Positions 1 to 9,869 of a DNA stretch of 64,000 nucleotides are shown here, piece after piece; position 1 is the stretch's first letter, and each line of letters begins with the position of its first letter. The stretch lies in contig NC_081414.1 of the NCBI RefSeq assembly GCF_030272615.1, forward strand, positions 826,424,896 to 826,488,895, in the 5' to 3' direction. The DNA is from Cryptomeria japonica (Eukaryota; Streptophyta; Pinopsida; Cupressales; Cupressaceae). The notes under the pieces are model-generated. The model made no database searches and was not told the DNA's origin. It saw only the letters and a program-made list of their open reading frames with translations. Made by a program: the position numbers and the translations under genes.

Positions 1-222
1 TCATTCTGGTTCCATTATACCTTGACGCTTGTGCTATCTTGCAAAATCAAACATCATGTAAATTTTTCTCATGTCATTATGGTTCATTTATACCATTATG
101 CTTGTATAAATTTTCAACATATCCCCAAATAAATCAATGCTCAATGATGATACCTATACCGAAAGCAAAATAAATGGTTATATCAGGATGACAAATGCAG
201 AATAAGGATGCTCCAAAAATAA
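1..222. other. No gene seen
   Basis: AT-rich sequence with no supportable reading frame, no repeat longer than a few bases and no recognisable element end. Confidence 0.5.
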
Positions 223-421
223 TTAGTTGCATATCATTTTTACAATTAGTTGCATATCATTTTACAATTGGTTGCATATCAAATCATACATCTCATTTTC
301 AAGATACATCTCACAGCATATCAAATCATACATCTTATTTTCAAGATACATCTCACAGCATATCAAATCATACATCTTATTTTCAAGATACATCTCACAG
401 CATATCAAATCATACATCTCA
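223..421. repeat. 42-bp tandem repeat preceded by ~21-bp repeat
   Basis: Units starting GCATATCAAATC begin at 274, 316, 358 and 400, exactly 42 bp apart. The fourth unit breaks off near 421. Copies differ by about one base. Just upstream (about 223-283) a shorter unit containing TTGCATATCATTTTACAAT occurs about three times and shares the GCATATCA start, so the 42-mer may have grown from it. Because 42 is a multiple of three, several frames stay open here and give repetitive frames of 79-99 codons. I treat those as by-products, since nothing else suggests coding. Confidence 0.85.
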
Positions 422-768
422 TCTCACATCATACATTTTGCATCATGCATCATATCATCTATCTAGAGCATTGCATCATCATAGCATAAAATAAAAACAT
501 ATAGAACATGCATCCATAACACATCACATGATCAAAGAAAATGGTGTCATATATATATATCAAAAAATGATCAAAATATACAAAATCTGTCATGTATGTG
601 CCCCGTACAAAACAATGATCCAAAATACAATAGAGACATCGTCTCTCAAGTATGACTATCTCCTGAGGGGGATGGTCTCACCACTGATGTCCCAGCTCCT
701 GGATCTCCAGGAGGATCCTATCTCAAAGGCCCCGTCACACCTCTGCTCTCTGACTGTGACCCAATCTC
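422..768. other. No independent gene; downstream of PMD pseudogene
   Basis: Continues the CATCAT/CATATCA-type low-complexity sequence, then becomes ordinary AT-rich DNA. It lies 3' of the minus-strand PMD pseudogene, whose stop codon is at 769-771. A poly(A) signal cannot be assigned with confidence. Confidence 0.4.
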
Positions 769-2714
769 TCAAGATCGACTTAATCTTGACCACATGAAGC
801 TCTGCACTCTGCGCTCCCTGGGCACCGCATCCTCATAATGGCATCGATAGTACTCTGCCTCCCTCACTCTCAAGGATAGCTCTCTCATGATGTCCCTCAT
901 GGGACCACCTATTACCGCTCTCTGCATGCTCCCTACCAGCTCCTCTGCTCGACCTCGCCACTCTATCTCTGTATCGCGCTCTAGGGTCAGCTAGGTAATC
1001 TGACGCTACTGCGTCAATAGCTATGCCTGCAACTGCTACACTATCAACTATAGGTTCCTAATCTGGGCATCCTCCACATGTGTCGGGATCTGAACCCATA
1101 GGGGCACCTATGAAGGGGTACCCCCTATCCCTCTATCTGTCCTCAGTGCTAGTGGAGGTAACTCATTAGTCCTCCTCCTCTACGCTAGCCATCTCCACTC
1201 CTTAGTCCCTCCCACCACTGCTATCACCTCTCCCACCCTCCCCTCCTCCCCTGCTTCGATCACCAACCCTCCTCTCCCTCTGTCCATCACATCTCATCGA
1301 ACTTCTCTCTCCACCCGCACTCCCCCATCTCTACCCCTGTCTCCTCTACTCCCCCAATATCTTCTCCCTCGTTATCATCCTCCACCTCCATCATCTCCCT
1401 CATCACCCTCTCCCCCTACCTCATCCTCATCATCATCAAAGGCAGACCACATCTCCTCAGGATCTAATATCCTGGCCACAGAATGAGCTGCAAACAAACC
1501 AGCAAATGCATGTGTCATCCCCGCATCTAATATCTCAAGAGCATAGTACCATATCTGACCCACTAAGCTGGAGAACTCCTCTACGGCTGCTCCACTATCA
1601 ATAGTAGGGCCCCAATTCAGTATATCCTACCTCCGACGCGCATACAAATAGGTCCCTTGTGGTATCCCCTGATGCCGACCATACTACCACAAAACCCTGT
1701 CAACCTAGAATCTCTCAATAACAAAGGGCGTCCACCCTATCAAAAACTGACTCATGAAAACATAAGGCATCTCCAGCCCATCCTCGGCCCAGACCTTGCA
1801 ATTTGTATACAGTCGCCAGATGACCGTATCAATATATCCAACACCCTCCTCTAGTGCTCAAGTTTGCCCAGCTTATGCTAGACAACTAGCCCCCTGTAAC
1901 CATATGCATATGACCGCCCAGCAGGCCTGTCTCTATCCACCAGTGGCCTCTCTACTAGAATGTGCTCTCAGCACCATACCTGTAGGAGTGTCACACCAAC
2001 TGACAAACTCTCGTAACCCAGATACACAACCTCATGTAAATCCCTGTATAAATGAGCTAACATGGCCGATCCCCACGCAAACCTATGACCCTGTGTCACC
2101 ATCTCCTCAAGCACCAATCCCCAACCTATAGAAAATCCTTTCGACCTACAGTCCGGACATAGGAATCCACCTATGAAACCTACTAGTATGGACGGAAGAG
2201 GTGCATAGTCTAGATCCAAGAACTCCTGCCAGGGGATCTCATACCCACACACTATCTCATCATGAAATATGTGTCGTAGTGCCTTTGTCCCACCCTCCTC
2301 AGTCTTCTCATATGACAATAATGCACCTGCTACGAGAATCTGTAATATCCTATAACAGTCCTCTGGAGTAACTATCATCTCACCAGTGGCAAAGTGGAAG
2401 GTGTTCGTATCACTATGCCATCTCTCAGCGAGTGTTGTATGTAAACCCTGGTTCACAGTGAACCGAGGCATATCCAATAAAGATGACAAGCCACATCTCT
2501 CAATGACATCTAGGCCAGCCTATGCCAACCGTGGTATCAATGCCCATGGTTTGGGGAACCGCTCGTGTGACTGAACCACCCCCAATCGCTCCTGTCAAAA
2601 AGAAAAACAAGTCAAATATCAATTTTCTCATCAAAACAAATATATCAAAATCAAAATAACATAAAAAACATGAAACAATTTGCAAATCTAATCAAGTTCC
2701 ACATCATATCATTC

Positions 2715-2940
2715 CATATCAACTTGTAACATAACTCAAGTTTTCAAAAACCATATCAAAACTTATAAAACAACTCAAGTCTCCACACCACATAAACTTG
2801 TAACACAATTCAAGTTTCCCACCCATATCAGCTTGTAAAACAACTCAAGTTTCCAACCCATATCAACTTGTAACACAACCCAAGTTCCATGTTCATATCA
2901 GCTTGTAACACAAATCAGGCTCCACATATATTAACTTGAA
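2715..2940. repeat. Degenerate ~33-39-bp tandem repeat
   Basis: Units resembling CATATCAACTTGTAACACAA followed by CTCAAGTTTCCA begin near 2715, 2752, 2791, 2824, 2859, 2894 and 2925. The spacing varies from about 31 to 39 bp, with many substitutions, so the field is old. Confidence 0.75.
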
Positions 2941-3159
2941 GCAATGCAAATCGGATCAAGTTTTGATCACAAAAACACATTAATATCTACATCAATAACT
3001 TGAACAATCACAAATTAAACCAAGTTATATCAATACTCATATTGGACAAATTATTAAAAACATGACAACCGACATAGCAAATGACAAAAATCTACCTCCC
3101 CAAGCATAATTAACCTTTTCCTATGTAATTTTCTACATTCAAAAATCATCCTATCTTGC

Positions 3160-3640
3160 AAAACCCGATCCATGTGCTAATTAAATTCAGTTATGCGCTA
3201 AACCATATCCATGTGCTACCCTGTTTTCTCCACGCGCTATCCTATCTACCCTATGCACTAGACTAACTCTACGCGCTACCCTATTTTCTCCATGTGCCAG
3301 CTAATCTACCCTAAGCGCTAAACCTGACCAATGCACTAACCTATCCCATGCTTGTGCTACCTATTTAACCCTATGCGCTAGGTTTAACCTACACGCTACA
3401 TCCCCCTGCCCATGCGACCCCATGTGGACCCTATGCGCTAGGTTTACCCGATGTGCTACCCTTTTGACCCTAAGTGCTACCCTATGTCCATCATGCGCTA
3501 ACCTAAGGCCATGCGCTAACCTAAAAATTCCATGCGCTACCCTAAATATTTTCGAACGCTACCCTAAATTGCAACCCTACGCAACCCTATGCGCTACGAA
3601 ATTTTTCATATGCACTAAACTAAGACTCCTATGCACTAAA
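3160..3640. repeat. Degenerate ~20-bp repeat with ATGCGCTA core
   Basis: About twenty or more copies of an (A/T)GCGCTA(A/C)CCTA-like core, spaced roughly 15-24 bp apart, fill this part of the inferred PMD intron. Variants include ATGTGCTA, ATGCACTA and ACGCGCTA, which are CpG/TpG/CpA alternatives of one core. The core keeps a near-palindromic GCGC. No coding sense is visible on either strand. Confidence 0.75.
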
Positions 3641-3800
3641 ACATGAAAACCACATTTCAAAAATAAAAAACTAACCAAAAACGATCAAATTAAAAATCAA
3701 AAAGGGGTCAAAAGGATTGACTTACCGGTGGTCCATATGCGGCAAGTCTCCGATACCTCCGAACATGCTCGAATTGATGCGTAGAATAGGGAATAGGCAT

Positions 3801-4213
3801 TTTGTCTTCTCTCCAAAAGTCTCTTTCTCCAAAGTCAACAAGCACAAATGAGACAAAACAATGCACTTTTTCCCTTTTATAAGGTAAAAGAAAATTAGGG
3901 TAGAGAAATGAGCATGACATTTGCTCGCGGTCTCCCTCATACCCTCACACACATCAATTATCGGGAGATGAATCAAATTAAACATTCCACATAGCCAAAA
4001 TTTTGCACCGCAAACGCAATTATCAAATCAAATCAAATTTTCCAAAAATTTTGATTCATCTCCCGAGGGGGCATTATCACCATCATTCATCAAATCTAGG
4101 GCATCACACATCAAATCTAGGGCATGACATGAAAATCCATAAAGACAACATTGATCATAAAATCGCATCGACACATCATTTTCTTTGAAATAACATGTGC
4201 ACACACGTCACTT
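3801..4213. other. Region between PMD exon 1 and LTR
   Basis: On the minus strand this would be the 5' flank of the PMD gene. It contains two direct copies of CATCAAATCTAGGGCAT (about 4089-4127) and a match between ATCTCCCGAGG and TCGGGAGAT on opposite strands near 4055 and 3960. I see no coding sequence. Confidence 0.4.
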
Positions 4214-4228
4214 CAAAGAGGGGCAAAA
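4214..4228 (+). other. Polypurine tract of Gypsy-type element
   Basis: CAAAGAGGGGCAAAA lies directly before TGTAGACG, the likely LTR start. A purine run abutting a TG-initiated LTR is the plus-strand priming site of LTR retrotransposons. It means the LTR to the right is the 3' LTR of an element lying to the left. Confidence 0.6.
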
Positions 4229-5760
4229 TGTAGACGTATAAAAATGACCATATTCCTAAATGAATATTTTATGTTCATTTCTCTATTTAATTAAATCTAA
4301 TTTAATTAAAGTACCCATATTCCTCTATTTAATTAGTAAATTACTCAATTAAATTCACTATACCTCTTTTACCATTTAATAGAATAAATTCATTTTATTC
4401 AATTAAAACCCCTATCCACTTTTTAATTAAATTCAAATTTAATTAAAATAGTTATCCTAAATTAAATAAATCTAATTTATTTAATTGCAACCAAATTGAA
4501 TTAAATTCAATTAAAACCCATTATCCCTTCATCCACTTGCAAAATCCTACACCTCCCACTCACATGCTAACCCTCTTCTTAATTTCATCTAGATTCCATC
4601 TAATCCTAATTAATTAACCCAAACCCATCCATTATCCCTTTTCCCTAAATTTGAGGAGGTCACTTCTCAAATTTGGAGTAAAGTCTTCTACAAGCATTAA
4701 AGCCTTTATCCATTCAACAAGCTAACTTGTTGAATACCCCCAAATTTGGAAGGACTCTTACAAATTTGTTCCCAAAGTCTTCATAACCATTAATGGTTAG
4801 CTCAACCCTCTGGCATGGTTAAAGAATTTCCCTAAACTCAACCTCCATGTAACCCAAGGGTCTCATCAAGCATTTATTGCTTTGACCATGGTTATCCTTA
4901 ATCCTTTTCACAAGAATTTATCCTTTGGATAAAAGCTTTATCCAATGGGTAATCTTAACTTAACCTTAACCCTTAACCCCTAGGGTAACCATGAGCTCTT
5001 CTCAAGCATTTAATGCTTCTTACATTCCCTCTCAACCAACCTTATGTTGACAATTGTCACCATTTCATTCATGCCAATTGCAAACATGGATTCCCAACTT
5101 TCAAACTCAACCCTTGATTGCCTCTTTCAATCCTAACCATCCATTGCCCTTTTTTTGCTATAAATAGAGCTCTCATTCTTCCATTTTCAAGATCCAAGTC
5201 TTTAGCATCACACTTATACTAAAATCCATCCAAGCTTTAATATATCATTTGTGCTCATCATTTAGCCTCTCTTTTCAATAGGAATTAATCTAAATATGCA
5301 TGTTTAGAGTATTTTCCTTATCATTTAACTTAATCATAGACTAATATAGCATTCTAGGATAGTCTTGTTACTAATCTTGTCATCTTATAACTAGTTTATT
5401 TCATTTATAGGATCATGTATAGCTTAGGATGCATTTCATCTTAAAATCAACCAAAGCATCCCTCGTTCTTGCATTTGTCATCCCTAAACCACTTTGCTCA
5501 GTGATTTGAGAGCAAAGACATTGGTTTGAGGGACCTTGTGAGATAGAGAACCATGGAACCAACCTTGGGAAGTTGAGCCATACTTCATGACTCCATATCT
5601 TGCACCAAGAAGTATTGTGGTTGTGTGAGCAAGGCTCGCTAGAGCTCCATTTTTCACATTTTGAGTTCTATCGACCTGCTTTTCCTGCATACATGGGGTT
5701 TTCCTCCTGAAAGGGTTTTCCCCACGTAAATCATTGTGTTTTTGTGTTGTGGTATGCATG
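4229..5760 (+). mobile_element. Probable 3' LTR of a Ty3/Gypsy element (right edge uncertain)
   Basis: Starts TGTAGACGTATAAAAATG directly after the polypurine tract. It is AT-rich, with many TTAATTAA and AATTAAATT blocks (4285-4510) and a run of short hairpins: AAATTTGAG/CTCAAATTT near 4648-4675 and ATTCAACAAG/CTTGTTGAAT near 4708-4735. A CAAGCATTNAATGCTT-like motif recurs at about 4693, 4870 and 5004. A TATA box lies at 5159. The right edge is not clear: a GGGTTTTCCCCACGTAAA segment near 5720 looks like the 3' part of a Copia LTR, so 5480-5760 may be a different fragment. No second copy is present in the window. Confidence 0.5.
5159..5166 (+). promoter_or_regulatory. TATA box of the LTR
   Basis: TATAAATA preceded by a T-rich run and followed by AGAGCTCTCATTC, the usual arrangement of a plant core promoter. 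It sits about 930 bp into the LTR, which suits the U3/R boundary. Confidence 0.5.
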
Positions 5761-6890
5761 ATATTTTGTTTATTTCTGTTAAGTTTTTGTAACTAATGTA
5801 ACTATCTATAAAAAAATTTGCATTACCCTCCTCTCAAGGTTAGTGTAGGAAGTTGTTTTTCTACTTAGCTTCCTTACAATGAATTCATGTGGAAGTTTAA
5901 ACAATAACAAAACACATATCTCAAATAGGCTCACAAGTTACAACATCTATCAAGATAATAATTCTGAGGGGACAAAAGGATCAATCCCCAGCATTATCCT
6001 CCATCATCAGGTAGCAGCCTTACATAAAGCTACATCATCACAACCACATCCAATCACTATTGAGCTCTTGTGTAAGCATAAAAATCTGAGAGCAACCATA
6101 TCAAAAGAAAGATCAATGGAGGTATGAGAACAATGAAGATCAAACCCATTTGAATATGTTAAGGTGTCATTTGAATTATTGTATGGTTTTGCATGTTTAA
6201 TGGTTCTTCATTGATGCATTGTTGAGTTTTATTATAGATCTATGGTTTTATGGTTGAAACTAGGGTTTTCAATATAGAGTTCAAATTTGACATATACAAT
6301 TTCAAATGAAAACATCAATTTATATGATATGTTTTAGTCAAATTTACACCTTTTCATTGAAGGCATCAACTTTGATTTGGATGTTAAGTTACTTTAAAAA
6401 AATAGAGAGCGTAGAGTTGCATCATTGGCCCAAAATATCAGTGTAATAAAATTTAAATAGAAAGGAGAACACTAATAAAACAAAATTCTAAGTGAACAAG
6501 TAAATGAGATAATTGCATTGCAAGAGTGCCCAAATACTAATATATAATGCAACAAATATATAAGAGTGAAAGTCGCGTCAATCATGTGGACAAAGTGTCT
6601 TAGCTAAAAAGAGAATACTAAGTTATACAACTCAATTGTGCATGGGACCATGATCAAAAAGTTTATAAGGAGCAAAAAAAAGGAGAGAAATAAAGTATTA
6701 ATATCCTAGTTAAGGATTACTTCACATCATCTTAGTTTCAAGACTAAAAGATCGACTATAGTTAGAGAAGAGTGGTAGATATAGTATTTTTTTTTGTACT
6801 TTGGAGTTAGTGAAAAAGGAATGACAATAAATTATAGAAGGTCCAAATTACATAGATATAAATATAAATTACAATGACACTTTAAATGTT
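5761..6890. other. Intergenic sequence with a dispersed repeat
   Basis: No supportable gene. The 82-codon plus-strand frame at 5879-6127 has no recognisable domain. Part of this stretch (about 6300-6600) is repeated at 60380-60682, and GTTAAGGATTACTTCACATC near 6710 recurs in slightly changed form near 59635. Its right edge is the GTCTC target duplication of the next element (6891-6895). Confidence 0.45.
6300..6600. repeat. Dispersed repeat, copy 1
   Basis: Direct partner of 60380-60682. Shared segments include TTTGATTTGGATGTTAAGTT, GTAGAGTTGCATCATTGGCC (one mismatch) and TAATAAAATTTAAATAGAAA. Both copies end in GGACAAAGTGT. Divergence is perhaps 15 percent by eye. No ends typical of a transposon can be defined. 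Confidence 0.7.
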
Positions 6891-6895
6891 GTCTC

Positions 6896-7366
6896 TGTTG
6901 GATTTTGCCAAGATCAAGAGCTCAATGAAATGTACAAAATAGAGACATAATATGGGACAAGAATAAACTGTATTCTCATCAATAGAAAATGATCAATAAT
7001 AATGATTCAATAGTTGTTCAATAGTTACATACAATGTAGATGAGTCTACTTATATAGGCAAGGCTAGGGATATGTGAGCACACAAACATGACATGTGGCT
7101 CAATAAGAAACAAGGGTAGGTAGGAAATAGGTGTGGGTAGGTAGGAGAAATAATATAATAGTCCACATGAGGTGGATCACCCACTGAATGTGGAGTGTAA
7201 CAACAAGATCAACACCATAAAAGGTGGAATTTCTCCTACACACACTATCCCAATGTGGCACAAACACCCAAGTGTCTCATACCCAAACTACTATGAAAAT
7301 GCATTATCCTAAGTAAACTTAAGTAAGTGTAATAATATCCAAGATGAATAATTATTTACACCAACA
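6896..7366 (-). repeat. 3' LTR of the gag-protease element
   Basis: 471 bp, TGTTGG...CCAACA. On the minus strand it holds CCTATATAAG (TATA-like, about 7048-7057). It lacks the 19-bp internal duplication AGTGGAGTGTAACAACAAG seen in the other LTR. Confidence 0.9.
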
Positions 7367-7739
7367 CCCCCCCTTAAGTGCAACTTAAGGGAATGCACTT
7401 GAGTCTACAATGCAACTAAGCAATGCAAGATAGGTCCCAGCTACTAGGCCATGTTAGGTACCCATGTACAAATGCAAATGCATGCAAACCAATGCAATGA
7501 AATCTCTCACAAAGTGGGGAAAGAGAGAAAAACCCAATGGGAAAAAACCCTCCCCCAAAAGAGAGATGAAAAAACATACTAGAGAACTCTCATAGAAGAA
7601 TGTGAGGAACAAAACCCCATGTGAGGAAAAAGTCCCCCCCATATGAGAGAAGAAGAGAAGTCAAACTGTGACCCCCCCTCAATGGAGAGTCTACACCAAT
7701 GATAGAAGCTCGATGTATGAAGAAACTATTCCACAAACG
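7367..7739 (-). other. 3' untranslated region with polypurine tracts
   Basis: On the minus strand the LTR is preceded by CACTTAAGGGGGGG (7367-7380), the polypurine tract. Further G-runs on the same strand at about 7633-7640 and 7671-7678 could be spare tracts. No coding sequence beyond the stop of the gag frame. Confidence 0.65.
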
Positions 7740-8255
7740 TCAAACAACATTCCTCCCCTTAGGAAGAAACAAAGCCAAAGGTGTATCCATGAAGTCTCCC
7801 CAATCATGAAGGGAAGATGTATGAAGAAAACTCATGATGAATGGAATCTCTGAAAACTGCTCAAGTGTCCCCATGTCGATGCTGAAAGATACCCCCTCCA
7901 AAGGTGGTAAACTGTGCCACACTGCTGAAAAAGGCACTCCAAGATCTAGTGGAGATGGATGTAGAACATGTCCCAAAGACTCACATGTCTCCTCAAAACA
8001 TAAAGAGACCTCCTCCAACTGCTGTACATAAGTATCCACAATCATGTCAACCTTGAAAGAATTATCATGTAGAGAATGAACAAGAGGGTCAGAGTGTGCC
8101 CTCGCAACAATCAAAGAAGGATCATCTTCATCAAAGAGAAGATGAATGTCATCAATGATGTCTCCCAAATCTGCAATGTAGGATTCCACAAACAAACCTA
8201 TAATATCTGTCAAGTAATCATCCCATGAATCTAATGTTGGAAGACAATGAATATC
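7740..8255 (-). CDS. Acidic C-terminal extension of gag-protease, after an in-frame TAG
   Basis: The gag-protease frame meets TAG at 8258-8256 and then stays open without a shift for about 170 more codons, ending ...LFLPKGRNVV. The segment is rich in Asp, Glu, Ser and Leu and shows no integrase, RT or RNase H motif and no signal peptide or membrane segment. I do not recognise it. It may be a decayed remnant joined to gag by an internal deletion, a region reached by stop readthrough, or part of a single ORF broken once by a CAG-to-TAG change. The last is simplest, since similar stops occur across the window. It sits where integrase would begin in a complete Copia element. Confidence 0.5.
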   Translation of the reverse strand, partial: DIHCLPTLDSWDDYLTDIIGLFVESYIADLGDIIDDIHLLFDEDDPSLIVARAHSDPLVHSLHDNSFKVDMIVDTYVQQLEEVSLCFEETCESLGHVLHPSPLDLGVPFSAVWHSLPPLEGVSFSIDMGTLEQFSEIPFIMSFLHTSSLHDWGDFMDTPLALFLPKGRNVV

Positions 8256-9869
8256 CTACTGCACTGAATCACATGAAGGCAAAACTGTCGCACTATTCGC
8301 ATCATCAGGTGCAATAGGTGATGTGATATCAATATGAGGAGATGAAATACAAGACTCAAGAATGGGGTTACATGTGAGAATCCCCATGTTCAAGTGTCCA
8401 AAGTTCTCCTCAAAGTCTGAACCATCACAAGAAGTGTGATCATAATGTGTAGAATCATCAAATGTGAAATCATCATCATCAACAAAATCTAAAAAGGAGT
8501 ATAACCAAGATGCATGATCAACCACCCCAGTCACAATAATAGCTCTAGTCTCCATGTCTCTAATGAAAACTGAGTCAGGTGTGAACTCCACAACTCTCTT
8601 AGTTGCGCCATGTGTGATTTGATAGATAGAAAGGAGATTGTTTGTCAAGTGGGGTACACACAACACATCATTGAAGGAGTTATCCCCAATGTCAATAGAT
8701 CCTTTCCCAATCACATCCATGTATGTATGATTGCCCATCAAAATCTGTGGCATGGTGCAAGGCTTAAATGTAGAGAACATAGACTGTGAAGATGCCATAT
8801 GATGAGAAGCCCCTGAATCTAGAAGCCATCTCTCTGAATCATGAGTGGTAGTAGCACATAGAGCTTTTCCTTTTCTTGTTCCAAAAGAGTGAGTCTTTCC
8901 ACTTGTAGAAGCCATGAATGCTTGCCCTTTTCCTTTTGAATGTGAGGAAGTGGAAGTTGATGAATCATCCTTCTTGTAGACTTTAGGCAAATCAATGTTA
9001 TGCTTTTTGATGATATGTGTGAGCTCATCAATCTTCTTAGAATAGCAACGATGCTCCTCATGACCAATCTTTTTACAATAAGCACAAGTAGGTCTCTCTC
9101 TCTTTGGTGAATTGTCTCTCTTGGAAGAGAATGAATCTCCTTGTTTTGGAGAAGATGGTGCTTTTTCCTTAGGCTTTGATTGCCATTTCTTCTTGTTTGA
9201 GTTGTCCTTTCTTTGATTTCCTTTGTTCCCTTGATTTGCCACTAATGATTGAGACTTAGAAGCCTTAAGAATGCCCATGCTTATCAACTTAGTTTGTTCC
9301 ATCATCAACATTTCATTGAAAGCATCAAATGTAGGCATTGTGTAGCTTGAACCCATTGTCATCCTATGGGTTTGGAAACTAGAAACAAATGCTGCATATT
9401 CTTGTGGAAGCTTGCCTATCAAGTTGAATATCAATTGAGTATCCTTTTTATCAATGCCACAATCTTTGAGTTGTGCCCTCAACTCATTTGCCTTAGTGAC
9501 ATAATCTTGTATAGTATCAAAGTTTTTAGGATCTAACATGGTGAGATCACTATCAATTTGATATCCCCTAATCTCATCAACTTGACCATACAAGTCTTGA
9601 AACTTTTGCCAAGCATCCTTGATTAGAGTACATTTCTCAATATGAAAAATGAGATCCTTTGATACATACTTTCTTAAAGTACCAATTGCCATGATATTTT
9701 TAGTGAGCCAATCTAAGTGACCAACTGGATCAGCCTTAGGATCAGCTGGAGCAACAATAGTTCCATCAATGTAATGAGTGAGTCCTTTTTCCATAAGTTT
9801 ACTCCATGCATCAATTTTCCAAGTAGCATAATTATGTGGAGTTAAGAGAGGAAAATTAGAAGAACCCAT
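8256..9869 (-). CDS. gag: Copia Gag-protease polyprotein
   Basis: Gag forms the particle; the aspartic protease would mature it. The frame is open from 9899. I prefer the second Met at 9869 (MGSSNFPLLTPHNYATWKI) because Copia Gags usually start just before this N-terminal block. In order: a UBN2/retrotran_gag-type domain (about residues 10-190), a basic Lys/Ser-rich linker, a CCHC knuckle CAYCKKIGHEEHRC (about 260), and the protease site WLLDSGASHHM (about 350). Conserved LLSIYQ and VEFTPDSV blocks follow, then a stub of the pre-integrase motif (ENFGHLN, about 490). The normal LWHRRLGH-to-integrase continuation is missing. No stop or frameshift occurs before TAG at 8258-8256, so this is the best-preserved coding sequence in the window. 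Confidence 0.88.
   Translation of the reverse strand: MGSSNFPLLTPHNYATWKIDAWSKLMEKGLTHYIDGTIVAPADPKADPVGHLDWLTKNIMAIGTLRKYVSKDLIFHIEKCTLIKDAWQKFQDLYGQVDEIRGYQIDSDLTMLDPKNFDTIQDYVTKANELRAQLKDCGIDKKDTQLIFNLIGKLPQEYAAFVSSFQTHRMTMGSSYTMPTFDAFNEMLMMEQTKLISMGILKASKSQSLVANQGNKGNQRKDNSNKKKWQSKPKEKAPSSPKQGDSFSSKRDNSPKRERPTCAYCKKIGHEEHRCYSKKIDELTHIIKKHNIDLPKVYKKDDSSTSTSSHSKGKGQAFMASTSGKTHSFGTRKGKALCATTTHDSERWLLDSGASHHMASSQSMFSTFKPCTMPQILMGNHTYMDVIGKGSIDIGDNSFNDVLCVPHLTNNLLSIYQITHGATKRVVEFTPDSVFIRDMETRAIIVTGVVDHASWLYSFLDFVDDDDFTFDDSTHYDHTSCDGSDFEENFGHLNMGILTCNPILESCISSPHIDITSPIAPDDANSATVLPSCDSVQ

Larger units (their letters stand above)
2592..3725 (-). other. Inferred PMD intron (1,134 bp)
   Basis: GT at 3725-3724 (context CCACCG/GTAAGTC) and AG at 2593-2592 (context TTTTTGACAG/GAGCGA). 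Both exon ends are phase 0, and the reading frame continues in PMD-like sequence after joining. The intron holds the two degenerate repeat fields listed separately and no other gene. Confidence 0.6.
769..3800 (-). pseudogene. Plant mobile domain (MAIN-like/PMD) pseudogene
   Basis: PMD proteins (Arabidopsis MAIN and MAIL1 are the studied ones, acting in the nucleus with PP7-type phosphatases) are shared between host genes and transposons. Exon 1 (3800-3726) gives 25 codons starting MPIPYSTHQFEHVRRYRR and ends at a GGTAAG donor. Exon 2 starts at 2591 after a TTTTTGACAG acceptor, in the same phase. It carries the PMD core: an AERWHSDTNTFHF block near 2420, a WGSAMLAHLYRDL block near 2045 and a VDRVLW/YGRHQGIPQGTY block near 1680. 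An Asp/Glu/Gly-rich linker (about 1375-1440) and a Gln/Glu-rich coiled-coil tail (about 1050-790) follow. Exon 2 contains at least ten in-frame stops, mostly TAG or TAA where Gln is expected (for example 2520-2522 and 1627-1629), and a few frame slips around 1850-1970. The gene is dead. The intron is inferred, not proven. Confidence 0.8.

Noticed and set aside
274-421. CRISPR-like spacing of repeats
   Set aside because: Copies are directly contiguous with no unique spacers, and the surrounding DNA is plant.
195-494. 99-codon and two 79-codon overlapping plus-strand frames
   Set aside because: They exist because the 42-bp repeat is a multiple of three; no domain and no support from flanking sequence.
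5879-6127. 82-codon plus-strand frame after the LTR
   Set aside because: No recognisable domain, no promoter or splice context and no similarity to other sequence in the window.
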